DNA from: Cytophagaceae bacterium
GTDB lineage: Bacteria > Bacteroidota > Bacteroidia > Cytophagales > Spirosomataceae
Length of the DNA stretch: 64,000 bases
Direction of reading: 5' to 3'
Assembly: GCA_027486845.1 (NCBI GenBank)
Contig: JAIXOL010000049.1
Span: forward strand, 1 to 64,000
Shown here: positions 1 through 7,571 of the stretch, in pieces
Layout of the letters: each line of letters opens with the position of its first letter
Numbering within the stretch: the stretch's first letter is position 1
Position numbers and translations under genes: made by a program
The notes under the pieces: model-generated
Seen by the model: only the letters and a program-made list of their open reading frames with translations
What the model was told of the DNA's origin: nothing
Databases searched by the model: none

Positions 1-156
1 GGTCCAAATCCAAAAATTAATTGGTCTTTTGCTGGTATTGGTGCTGCAGCCGCAATCACTGCTGGATTTTTCCATCGCCCAGCCAATCGAGCCTTGAAAG
101 AAATCGTTGATATTTATAATGAAGAAATTTACTTTCAGCCAATTAGGAGAAAGTAA
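1..156 (+). CDS. C-terminal end of an unidentified protein (5' truncated by window)
   Basis: An open frame runs from the first base to a TAA at 154-156 and encodes the last 51 residues of a protein. The visible part has a glycine/alanine-rich hydrophobic stretch (FAGIGAAAAITAGFF) that could be a membrane segment, followed by a charged tail ending in PIRRK. No family can be named from this fragment. It is included because the frame is open from the edge and has ordinary codon use for the window. Confidence 0.5.
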   Translation, partial: GPNPKINWSFAGIGAAAAITAGFFHRPANRALKEIVDIYNEEIYFQPIRRK

Positions 157-190
157 CACTCATAAATTATTCCTCAAATTCATAAAATAA

Positions 191-397
191 TTAAGCATAC
201 ATTAGCTTTCCTTTTGGTTGAGGAATAAGAATACCATCTACTTTTGCTACTTCAAGCCACAAATTAATAGCCTCTTGGGCGTTAGTTAAGGCTTCTTGAT
301 GCGTTTCGCCATGTGCCATCAATGATTTAAGTTCTGGTACTTCGGCAATAAAGCAATCGTCTTCATTACTCCAATATATTATTACTTCATATTTCAT
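191..397 (-). CDS. hicB: HicB-family antitoxin
   Basis: The 68-residue product has the short HicB fold. It starts MKYEVIIYWSNEDDCFIAEV, has a GET..EAL.NAQEAI helix and ends at a strand with IPQPKG, as in the small HicB antitoxins that carry only the partial RNase H-like domain. In known systems HicB binds and neutralises the HicA mRNA interferase and represses its own promoter. The start codon overlaps the end of the reconstructed hicA frame by 11 nt, the usual toxin-first arrangement. It appears intact although its toxin gene is frameshifted. No separate DNA-binding domain is visible. Confidence 0.8.
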   Translation of the reverse strand: MKYEVIIYWSNEDDCFIAEVPELKSLMAHGETHQEALTNAQEAINLWLEVAKVDGILIPQPKGKLMYA

Positions 398-649
398 CTT
401 GTGTAAGTTTATATTTAAGTATAATTTCTCTTATTTGTCTAACTTGATAAGGTTTTGCCTTCCCTCCTTTTGAGTTTTGTATGTTTATGAGGTCTGTAAT
501 TCCTTCTTTTTTGTATAAGGTATGGCTTCCTGCACCCTTTCTTTCAAAAAACCTAAAATAAAAAGTAAACGCTTTAATTCGTCCATCGGAAAATTGTTAT
601 CAGCATTTCCCGTCAGTACTTTTAAAATCAATTTATCTGTTTTACTCAT
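387..649 (-). pseudogene. hicA: hicA toxin gene with a frameshift in a T6 run
   Basis: Reading from ATG at 647-649, the first frame gives MSKTDKLILKVLTG then NFPMDELKRLLF.LGF. It loses homology at a T6 run on the minus strand (plus-strand A6 at 546-551). The -1 frame then gives RKGAGSHTLYKKEGI and SKGGKAKPYQVRQIR up to a TGA at 387-389, the classic HicA double-stranded RNA-binding fold with its catalytic glycine-serine-histidine (GSH) motif. Joined, the product is about 87 residues, normal for HicA. The zero-frame sequence at the junction is GGT TTT TTG, so the run is also a possible -1 slippery heptamer. A simple indel or an assembly error is the more economical explanation. Confidence 0.7.
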
Positions 650-879
650 TTTTACATATTTTACATCTTGGGGCTACAACTTCTGCCTAATACTGGCCTA
701 TTTATTTTTAGCAAATATAAATTAATTTCGATGCTTCTCCACATTCATAAATTATTCCTCACAGTCATAATTTAGTCCTGATAAAATTTGACAATTTAAA
801 GATTAAATATGACTTTTGAACCAACAAACAGTTGCAGAAGTTTGGAGTTTTAAATTTTAATTTTTAAATTTTAGAAATT

Positions 880-1101
880 ATGCAAAGTTTAGTTTTAGAA
901 AGTTATGGTACATCAGAACTGAGTTTTGATGAGCAAAGAGATACAGATGGGGGGATTTGGCCAATTGTTGCTGCTGGTGTTGTTGCCTTGGGTGAAGCTG
1001 CTGGGTGGGGTTGTACAGCAATAGCTGGAGATATTGTTATGAATTGGGATTCAGCTGTAGCAGCGGTTAATAAAGGTTATAATCAAACAAGAAAACATTA
1101 A
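880..1101 (+). CDS. Double-glycine leader peptide 1 (bacteriocin-like)
   Basis: The 73-residue peptide has a 25-residue acidic leader ending in DGG (residues 23-25) preceded by LSFDEQ, resembling the LSxxExxxxxGG processing signal of substrates for C39-peptidase ABC exporters. The predicted core starts IWPIVAAGVVALGEAAGWG. It is rich in Gly and Ala with small-residue spacing, then ends in the basic tail NKGYNQTRKH, as in membrane-active class II bacteriocins. It lies 4 nt upstream of a second such peptide and shares a terminator with it. No exporter, immunity or regulator gene is visible in this window. Alternative roles are a signalling peptide or a non-bacteriocin GG-secreted peptide. Confidence 0.55.
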   Translation: MQSLVLESYGTSELSFDEQRDTDGGIWPIVAAGVVALGEAAGWGCTAIAGDIVMNWDSAVAAVNKGYNQTRKH

Positions 1102-1105
1102 ATAT

Positions 1106-1318
1106 ATGAACACTAAAATTGATTTATTAGAATACAACGATTTGGTTAGTTTAAGCAATAAAGAACTAATTGAAATAGATGGAGGTGTTGATGAAATAAC
1201 ACAAAGTGTTCTTGAATGGGTTGGGAGACAATGGGGTAGGCTTGCAAATGCTGTAGATACTGCTTCAAAAGGCTTTGCAGCAACTCGCTCACCTGGTGTT
1301 TATTACCCAAATATGTAA
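1106..1318 (+). CDS. Double-glycine leader peptide 2 (bacteriocin-like)
   Basis: The 70-residue peptide has the textbook leader LSNKELIEIDGG (residues 16-27), matching LSxxELxxIxGG, the recognition and cleavage site for bacteriocin-type ABC exporters with an N-terminal C39 protease. The predicted 43-residue core (VDEITQSVLEWVGRQWGRLA...) is amphipathic, and its second half is basic and aromatic, ending in PGVYYPNM. Its gene follows peptide 1 by 4 nt, so the two are probably co-transcribed and could act together as a two-peptide bacteriocin. The core is unlike that of peptide 1, as expected for complementary partners. Function is inferred from the leader only. Confidence 0.6.
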   Translation: MNTKIDLLEYNDLVSLSNKELIEIDGGVDEITQSVLEWVGRQWGRLANAVDTASKGFAATRSPGVYYPNM

Positions 1319-1326
1319 ATTATTCT

Positions 1327-1364
1327 AACCAAAGAGAGTTTTTTTACAAAATCTCTCTTTGGTT
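1327..1364 (+). terminator. Hairpin terminator after the GG-peptide pair
   Basis: A perfect 12-bp inverted repeat (AACCAAAGAGAG at 1327-1338 and its complement at 1353-1364) with a T-rich 14-nt loop starts 9 nt after the stop codon of the second peptide. It closes the two-gene transcript. Confidence 0.7.
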
Positions 1365-2054
1365 GGTTTACTACCTTTTGATATATTAATTTTAACGTCT
1401 GCAAAAAATGACTTTACTTGTTTTGATTTTTTTAGTATTTTTAATTAAATTTATCAATGTCAAATTTAATTTAGATTTCTGTTCTACTGAAGTATCATTG
1501 CTTTTTTTTCCATTATTATCCATTCTACTATGGACTTCACTAAATGTTTTTTTCTCAAACAGAATTACTGTTGATGAGTTTATCAACATCTTAAATGGTA
1601 AATCCATTGGTTTTTTTTAATTACTTTTATTTTGGTTAACGTTTCAATCCGAAAGTACAAGAAATAGTTTAAGAGTTTGTTTTGAAATCATAATCTATTG
1701 ATTAATAATGACATAAATCCAATTTGTAGCATTGCTTTGGATAAAAACATTTTATTTCTACGTCTCGGAACAATCTACAATTAGCCGAAGTATTCTTTAA
1801 GCTCGGCTGATTTTTAAATCAGTGGAGGTGCTGTAGTGGAACTGTTAGCCGTTTTTAAAACGGCAGTAGAGAATAAGCAAAAAATCATTCAAGACGATAA
1901 TTTTTAATACCGTTCTGAGAGCGGTAGACACACATCCTGAATTAAAATTCAGCCTAACTAAAACCATTAATATGAAGACAAACAGGGGTTTTATGATTAG
2001 AAATTTGAATAAGTGCCACTTTTAATCTTGTAATGACACTTATTCAAAAACTGC
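1365..2054. repeat. Gene-poor stretch with an array of short palindromes
   Basis: No convincing gene lies here. Two opposed 70-residue frames at 1392-1620 overlap almost completely and neither resembles a known family. Four unrelated short hairpins follow each other: CTGATTTTTAAATCAG (1807-1822), GCCGTTTTTAAAACGGC (1848-1864), ACCGTTCTGAGAGCGGT (1909-1925) and CTGAATTAAAATTCAG (1937-1952). Units with a common size but different stems resemble REP-like palindromes of other Bacteroidota. A second array is at 50034-50251. Confidence 0.5.
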
Positions 2055-4112
2055 TTACTTCACTATAAAAGTCTTTTTCTCAACTCCAACACCTTTCAAA
2101 GTTAATGATTTCCAGTGTTTTGGAAGTTTTGTTTTTAGTTGGATAATTCCTGCATCGGTAAAATCAAGTCCGCCCCAACCGTTGATGAGTGTTTGTAAAT
2201 ATCCACCTGCACCAGTCGAAAAGTATGGATTTGTTCCGCCAGCTGTTTCAGCCAAAACACCAAATGGCGGAACTTCGTTAGGCTTGTAGCTATCTATATA
2301 TTGTTTATAAGCCGTTTCAGTATTTCCCAAACGAACATTTAAAATAGAAAAAACACCGTGTGCCATTGCAGGGCTTTGCCCTTTTCTTCCTGGAAGATTA
2401 TCAGCCAAAACTTTCCAATAAAAATCTAAATCCTTCTTAATTATCTGTGGGTCAGTGATTTGCTTCATCGGATACGAAAGTAAATTTACATCACCTTGCT
2501 TGATAGGCTCGCCGTTATAGGATGCGTGTTCACGAGTTGTTCCATCAGGAAATTTCAAAATTACGAGTCCATCTTGAACTTCTTTCCATTTTGGGTTTTC
2601 TGGCAGCCCCAACTCTTTTGCGGCTTGGTTGGCATAACCTAAAACTTCTTTGGCCATTCCATTTGTATAGGCGTTGTCGTCCACATTTTCGGCCCATTCA
2701 TCAGCACATACAACATTGATAATGTGGTATTTACCATCATTTCCTTTTTCTACACGGCTTACCCAAAAATCTGCAACTTCTTTCAGCATCGGGTAAGCAC
2801 GGTCTTCTAACCAAATTTTGTCTTTCGTGACTTGATAATATTTCCAGAACGCAAAGCCTACATCGCCTGTGATATGGTGCTGAAATGGCCCCGTTAATGC
2901 CCAAACAGGTGTAGATTCTTGCCCCGAATCATCTGATTCCCAAGGAAACATTGCACCTTGATAACCATGTGCTTTGGCATTATATTTAGCAGCTTGCAAA
3001 CGCTCAAAACGATATTCGAGAAGAGATTTCGCCAGTTCAGGTTTCATAGCCAATAGTGGAGGAAACATCCAAATTTCAGTATCCCAAAAAACATGACCAT
3101 TATAGCCTAAACCCGATAAACCCATTGGTGAGAGACTATACGCTTGTCCTTCACGGCAAAACGAATACAGATTATACAAAGAAAAACGTGCCGCACGTTG
3201 AGCTTCATCGTCACCTTCAATGATGATATCTGACTCCCAAAGTTTTGCCCATGCTTCTTTGTGTTTTTTTAGTAATCGCTCACGTTTTTCGAGTGCCGCA
3301 AAAATTGTCAAACGCTCGGCTTCATTGTGTGGGTCGGTTACATGGGCAGTCGAAATGACCGAGCCAACTACCGAAAACTTATAGGTTTCACCTGCTTTTA
3401 GCTTTTTCGAAAATTTCATGCGATGCATTCCATTATCCCATTCTTCGTGAATCAACTGTGGTTCTTTTCCTCGTTCTTCTTCAAACAAAAATGAATTTGA
3501 GGCTGCAATCGTATGTTTTCCAGTAGGAGTTTTAGCCACTGAAGTCATCAACGGAATCAGTGAATGTGGTCGGTCGATTGTATGAAAGAAATTGTGTACA
3601 TCACGCAACATATCTGGTGTTTGTATGATACTGATGGGCGTAAATTCAATATCTTGTTTGGCAGTGATTTCCATTTCAATCAATGCTGAATGTGGTAAAT
3701 GGCGAAGTGCAAGCACATTTGATTTGACGGCGGCCTTACTTCCCATATCGAAAGTTGTGGTAAAAATGGCATTTTGCATATCAATCGTTTGAACGAAATT
3801 ACTAATGTTGTTACGGTTAATCATTTGATTATCAATGATTAATTCCATGTTAGCAAATTCAAATGCCTTCATGATATTGGCAACACGCCCACGCCCATAA
3901 GTGTCGAAAGTGCCATTAAGTACAATTTCCTTTACTTTTAGTGGGTCGGGTGAAGACGTAATTCCGACCATACCATTGGCCACAGTAACACCATAATAAT
4001 TGTTGGGGTCAAAGTTTTTGGCTGAAATTTGCCATTGTGCAAGCGTTGGTGTGAATACACTCATAAAAAGCAGCAGTTTGCAGATGTGCTGCCACGAATT
4101 TGTTTTTTTCAT
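2055..4112 (-). CDS. Secreted glycoside hydrolase family 65 protein
   Basis: The 685-residue protein has an N-terminal signal peptide (about 1-25, ending TPTLAQ) and the GH65 layout: an N-terminal beta-sandwich (to about 270), a helical linker, an (alpha/alpha)6 barrel and a small C-terminal domain. Barrel signatures are GHVFWDTEIWMFPPLL (about 339-354) and the general-acid region CADEWAENVDDNAYTNG (about 469-485, Glu near 472). The DDNAYTN segment resembles the inverting PGGHG/ATHL1-type alpha-glucosidases more than the phosphorylases, so hydrolysis of an alpha-glucoside is the better guess. The substrate is unknown. It is divergently transcribed from the cytochrome c gene at 4242, and no sugar transporter or phosphomutase is adjacent. 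Confidence 0.85.
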   Translation of the reverse strand: MKKTNSWQHICKLLLFMSVFTPTLAQWQISAKNFDPNNYYGVTVANGMVGITSSPDPLKVKEIVLNGTFDTYGRGRVANIMKAFEFANMELIIDNQMINRNNISNFVQTIDMQNAIFTTTFDMGSKAAVKSNVLALRHLPHSALIEMEITAKQDIEFTPISIIQTPDMLRDVHNFFHTIDRPHSLIPLMTSVAKTPTGKHTIAASNSFLFEEERGKEPQLIHEEWDNGMHRMKFSKKLKAGETYKFSVVGSVISTAHVTDPHNEAERLTIFAALEKRERLLKKHKEAWAKLWESDIIIEGDDEAQRAARFSLYNLYSFCREGQAYSLSPMGLSGLGYNGHVFWDTEIWMFPPLLAMKPELAKSLLEYRFERLQAAKYNAKAHGYQGAMFPWESDDSGQESTPVWALTGPFQHHITGDVGFAFWKYYQVTKDKIWLEDRAYPMLKEVADFWVSRVEKGNDGKYHIINVVCADEWAENVDDNAYTNGMAKEVLGYANQAAKELGLPENPKWKEVQDGLVILKFPDGTTREHASYNGEPIKQGDVNLLSYPMKQITDPQIIKKDLDFYWKVLADNLPGRKGQSPAMAHGVFSILNVRLGNTETAYKQYIDSYKPNEVPPFGVLAETAGGTNPYFSTGAGGYLQTLINGWGGLDFTDAGIIQLKTKLPKHWKSLTLKGVGVEKKTFIVK

Positions 4113-4241
4113 AGGTCAAGATTTATTTAATCAAGTATAAATATAGTATTTTTTTAGGTGAGGAAGAATAATACGCTATTTAAAGAAAGATTTTAACTAT
4201 TTTTATCATTAAATACAAGGCCAATTTTAAAATAGCTATTT

Positions 4242-5087
4242 ATGAAAAAAATTATTGCATTTACTTTATTATCGACTCTCTATCTATCGTGCGATAGCTC
4301 ACAAAAAAACGCAAATAAAGATTCTTTACAAGTTGCAAAATTAGCCATTGAAGAAGTTCCAGCCAGTGATTCATTAACAATTGATTTGTTGGATTTAAGG
4401 GACAGAGGTTTATTGAAAGCTACTCAAGTTGTTTCGATTAAGCCTGACCCTGTGTATCATAAAAACAAGCGATTTAATGCTTTATCATTGAAAGGTATTT
4501 TAGAAAAATATTCATCAATAAATAGAATGAATGCCAATGATTTGAAAGTAGTTTTTGAGTGCGAAGATGGCTACAAACCCGAAATGCCTTTAGAAATATT
4601 ACTTTCGGCAAATGCGTTTTTGGCTGTAAATGATGTCGATGCTCCAAAGGGTCGTGACTGGGAAATTCTCCTGAAAAATGGCCAAGAATCAAAAATAGAG
4701 CCTTTTTACGTAGTTTATGAAGGTGTATCGGGTGATGATGTAAGTTATAAATGGCCATATAATTTAGTGAAAATACATCTTGCTCCGCTTCACGAAAACG
4801 ATAAGGCTCTCAAACCAAAAGATAAATCGACTTTGGTGGGCTATGAAATATTTAAAAATCGCTGTCAAACTTGCCATGCCATCAATAAAATTGGTGGAAA
4901 AATGGGGCCAGAACTAAACTATCCGAAAAGCGTAACAGAATATTGGAAAACTGATGATTTGAAGGCTTTTATCCAGAATCCTGCGAGTTATAGAAATAAT
5001 GTAAAAATGCCAACGCTTGGCATAAAACCCGAAGAAGCGAACGAAATTGTAAAGTATTTAAGCTACATGAGCGAGCATAAATTGTAG
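4242..5087 (+). CDS. Lipoprotein c-type cytochrome with N-terminal molybdopterin-type fold
   Basis: The 281-residue protein has a lipoprotein signal (LSTLYLSC, Cys17), so it is probably anchored in the periplasm or outer membrane. Residues about 40-185 resemble the oxidoreductase molybdopterin-binding (sulfite-oxidase-like) fold, seen in pieces such as NALSLKGIL, FECEDGY and PFYVVYEG. The C-terminal part is a small class I cytochrome c with haem-binding CQTCH at 208-212, KMGPELN and a likely axial Met in VKMPTLG (Met256). The combination suggests electron transfer in the cell envelope. No Mo-cofactor Cys ligand is obvious, so the first domain may be structural. Confidence 0.75.
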   Translation: MKKIIAFTLLSTLYLSCDSSQKNANKDSLQVAKLAIEEVPASDSLTIDLLDLRDRGLLKATQVVSIKPDPVYHKNKRFNALSLKGILEKYSSINRMNANDLKVVFECEDGYKPEMPLEILLSANAFLAVNDVDAPKGRDWEILLKNGQESKIEPFYVVYEGVSGDDVSYKWPYNLVKIHLAPLHENDKALKPKDKSTLVGYEIFKNRCQTCHAINKIGGKMGPELNYPKSVTEYWKTDDLKAFIQNPASYRNNVKMPTLGIKPEEANEIVKYLSYMSEHKL

Positions 5088-5112
5088 GGCCTTAAAAATT
5101 AGCGATTGATGA

Positions 5113-5164
5113 TTAAAGATTGTTTATTGAAGATGTGATATCCACAAAACTTAACAATCTTTAA
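5113..5164. terminator. Inverted repeat between convergent genes
   Basis: A perfect 12-bp inverted repeat (TTAAAGATTGTT at 5113-5124 and its complement at 5153-5164, loop 28 nt) lies between the converging cytochrome and beta-barrel genes. It may be a weak bidirectional terminator or a dispersed repeat; the long loop argues against strong termination. Confidence 0.35.
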
Positions 5165-5220
5165 TAGTTAATCCGTGCGATAGTAGCTGACGCTCGGTAG
5201 ATTCAAGTGGATTTTTTTGC

Positions 5221-6783
5221 CTAAAAACGATAATTTAAACCGTAATTCAAGCCAAACATTTTTAAACGCATTTGCAAAGCTGTTGCGTTATTAATACCCG
5301 AAAATAGCGAATGCTGATAAGAACTTCCTAAATTTAGCTGCCAATGCTCGCTTATAAGGTAGCTTGCTCTTATACCGCCCAAACCACTCAGATTCAGAGG
5401 TTTATAAATATTGCTTGATGTATTAAAAGTGTTTTTTTCTTGTACGATACTATTATCATTGACGATGGTATTTTGCAAGAAAATATCAGTTGAAACACCT
5501 GCTAAAATATTTAGAGCAATCTTTTTTGATAAACCAATTTCATAACCAACCTGCATTGGAATCATTAAGTATTCATAGAGATTTTCGAATTGTGAAGCAT
5601 CCGCTATTATTGTATTGACTTGACCATTGGTAATTTTTAAGCCTTGATTAGCTGCATTTTGTATCAAATAATTTGCAAAAAAAGTATTTACATAGCCATT
5701 CTGCTGGAATGAATAAGTATTACTATTTAAAGTCGAATTTCCACGTAAATATTTGATTCCACTTTCAAAATTCCATTTTTTTGAAATTTTATAACCCATC
5801 GCTATGCCTGTATTTATGCCAATCCCTGACCTAATTGCATTTTGCGGTTGAGAAACCATAACCTTGGGTTTTGGTTCGCTTACAGATGGTGAAGAACCTA
5901 AAACTGGTCGGTTGGTAGCAGTGGCAAAAGTATTTGCTTGTACCATTGCAACGGTATTTAGTCCCCCGAGTTTCATGTTAGGGTCAAAAGGCGAAACTCC
6001 CGATTGAACACCCATCCAAAATTTAGAATCGTTTGAAGCCACAAATGGAGCTTCAGTTGCTTCTCCTTCAAATACTAATTTATTTCGGTTCAAAGTATAG
6101 CGACTTCCTAAATATTGGTAGCCATGATATTTCAATAAAGCCAAATCTACAATAGATTTATTATCATTTTTAGCGACTGAAATACTTTTATCATTTTGAT
6201 TATCAAGTGTTTGTGTATTAAAATTACCAAATAGTTGATTGTTGCTTGCAGGTACATATGTGGGCATTTCAACTGCGTTTGGATTGGCAAAACTTGCTGC
6301 AGCTAAAGCTGGTAATTGGTTGTTTATTGTAGATGTCTTTGGATTTGAAACACGTTTTTCTATACCTGTTTCGGATAAAGCTAGTGTGTGCTTTGTGGTA
6401 TTATTTTCGGGTGAAAGATGTAGTTCGGTAGGACTCGGTGCTGCTAAAGTAAAATTATCGGTGTTGGTATTAGAAGTATTTGGTTGTGAATTGATATTTT
6501 TAGGATTTGCTATAACTTTTTTAGCATTTTTATTAATAATAGTTATTGGCGTTTTTGATTCTTTTTGATTGAAAAACAAGATTCCTCCCAAAGCCAAAAC
6601 TAAGGTTGCAGCCACACCAACAAGCATTGCTGACGGATGAAGGAAAAGTAAGAATGGACGGCGTTTTTTTTGCTCTAAATCTTGCTCAATTCGCTCCCAC
6701 ATATCGCTCGGGGGAGCAAAAGAAGCATCATTAAATGCCTTTTGCCATTCTTCTTCAAAATTATTTGGCTTCTGTGAGTCCAT
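5221..6783 (-). CDS. Anti-sigma-like N-terminus fused to outer-membrane beta-barrel domain
   Basis: The 520-residue protein has three parts. Residues 1-48 form a cytoplasmic helical region (FEEEWQKAFNDASFAPPSDM, then WERIEQDLE) like the anti-sigma segment of many Bacteroidota membrane proteins. One transmembrane helix follows (about 49-71, LVGVAATLVLALGGILFF). Then come a Ser/Asn/Thr-rich linker (about 75-290) and a C-terminal PorT/OmpW-like beta-barrel ending in aromatic LNYGLNYRF. The gene follows the ECF sigma gene at 6826-7377 by 42 nt, so the pair probably forms a sigma/anti-sigma unit that senses the envelope. How a protein could span the inner membrane and also form an outer-membrane barrel is unresolved. 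Confidence 0.7.
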   Translation of the reverse strand: MDSQKPNNFEEEWQKAFNDASFAPPSDMWERIEQDLEQKKRRPFLLFLHPSAMLVGVAATLVLALGGILFFNQKESKTPITIINKNAKKVIANPKNINSQPNTSNTNTDNFTLAAPSPTELHLSPENNTTKHTLALSETGIEKRVSNPKTSTINNQLPALAAASFANPNAVEMPTYVPASNNQLFGNFNTQTLDNQNDKSISVAKNDNKSIVDLALLKYHGYQYLGSRYTLNRNKLVFEGEATEAPFVASNDSKFWMGVQSGVSPFDPNMKLGGLNTVAMVQANTFATATNRPVLGSSPSVSEPKPKVMVSQPQNAIRSGIGINTGIAMGYKISKKWNFESGIKYLRGNSTLNSNTYSFQQNGYVNTFFANYLIQNAANQGLKITNGQVNTIIADASQFENLYEYLMIPMQVGYEIGLSKKIALNILAGVSTDIFLQNTIVNDNSIVQEKNTFNTSSNIYKPLNLSGLGGIRASYLISEHWQLNLGSSYQHSLFSGINNATALQMRLKMFGLNYGLNYRF

Positions 6784-6825
6784 TTGTTTCTACGAAAACG
6801 GTTTCGTATTTTTTACATAAATGAT

Positions 6826-7377
6826 TTATTTCATAGCTTTGGGGCTTATTCCCATCGCTTTTAATTTAATTTGTAATAAATTTCTGGCTCTCGAATATTG
6901 CGACTTTGATGTACCTTCGCTAACACCGAACATGGCCGCAATCTCATTGTGTTGGTAGCCTTCAATTGCATATAAGTTAAAAATTGTTCGACAGCCATCG
7001 GGCAAACTCTGTACTATTTCCATTAATTGTTTAAACTCAAAACCCGAAAGAGTAAATTCATCTTGCCCCACTTCATCAGAAATCAACTGATTATCAGTAT
7101 GTTGCATATAATTTGGTTGACTTTGCAATTGCTTCAATGCTGTATTGACTACTATTTTTCTGAGCCATGCGTCGAGCGGACAATCAAATCGGAAACTATC
7201 TATTTTTAGGTAAATCTTGATAAAAGAATCTTGCAAAACATCTTCGGCGTCGCTTCTGTTTTTCATATAACGCATAGCGGTAGCGAACAACTTACTTGCA
7301 AATCGCTCGTAAAGTTGCCTTTGGGCTGGTCGTTCTTGGCGAATACAAGCCTGTATTAATTCTTGTTCGCTATACAT
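6826..7377 (-). CDS. ECF RNA polymerase sigma factor
   Basis: The 183-residue protein has sigma region 2 (YERFASKLFATAMRYMKNRS, then DAEDVLQDSFIKIYLKID) and region 4 with the helix-turn-helix EGYQHNEIAAMFGVSEGTSK, the standard two-domain ECF architecture. It probably directs RNA polymerase to a small regulon under control of the membrane protein encoded directly downstream. Upstream there is a short AT-rich gap to the neighbouring LolA-like gene. No cognate promoter is recognisable by eye. Confidence 0.88.
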   Translation of the reverse strand: MYSEQELIQACIRQERPAQRQLYERFASKLFATAMRYMKNRSDAEDVLQDSFIKIYLKIDSFRFDCPLDAWLRKIVVNTALKQLQSQPNYMQHTDNQLISDEVGQDEFTLSGFEFKQLMEIVQSLPDGCRTIFNLYAIEGYQHNEIAAMFGVSEGTSKSQYSRARNLLQIKLKAMGISPKAMK

Positions 7378-7532
7378 GAAAAGGGTATACGTTATGCTTC
7401 AACCAAATATATTTTTTAGGGTTGATTACAATAAGACCCTATTTATTTTAAAATGGTTGGAAGTTGGTTGAAAATATTTATAAAGTAATGGAAGTCTATG
7501 TTTTGTTTTTCTTCTAAAATAAACATAAAAAA

Positions 7533-7552
7533 GCCCCTCAAGATTGAGAGGC
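7533..7552 (-). terminator. Terminator of the LolA-like gene
   Basis: GCCCCTCA/TGAGAGGC with a 4-nt loop (one G-U on the RNA) is followed, in the minus direction, by a run of six U. It starts about 20 nt after the stop of the gene at 7572-8297. Confidence 0.75.
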
Positions 7553-7571
7553 TATGTCGTTATAAATTTTC

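Larger units (their letters stand above)
160..761. repeat. 17-bp direct repeats flanking the hicBA module
   Basis: The identical 17-mer TCATAAATTATTCCTCA occurs at 160-176 and 745-761, just outside the hicB/hicA pair (191-649). A degenerate second copy of the same motif follows each one (about 180 and 765). Direct repeats bracketing a toxin-antitoxin module fit a cassette insertion or att-like duplication, but no recombinase is present here, so the mechanism is inferred. Confidence 0.45.

Noticed and set aside
1392-1620. Opposed 70-codon frames upstream of the GH65 gene
   Set aside because: They overlap almost entirely and are low in complexity; the hydrophobic one is what AT-rich sequence produces by chance. 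Neither is supported.
1639-1650. GTTTCAATCC-like string resembling the end of a CRISPR repeat
   Set aside because: Single occurrence, with no spacing pattern and no cas genes in the window.
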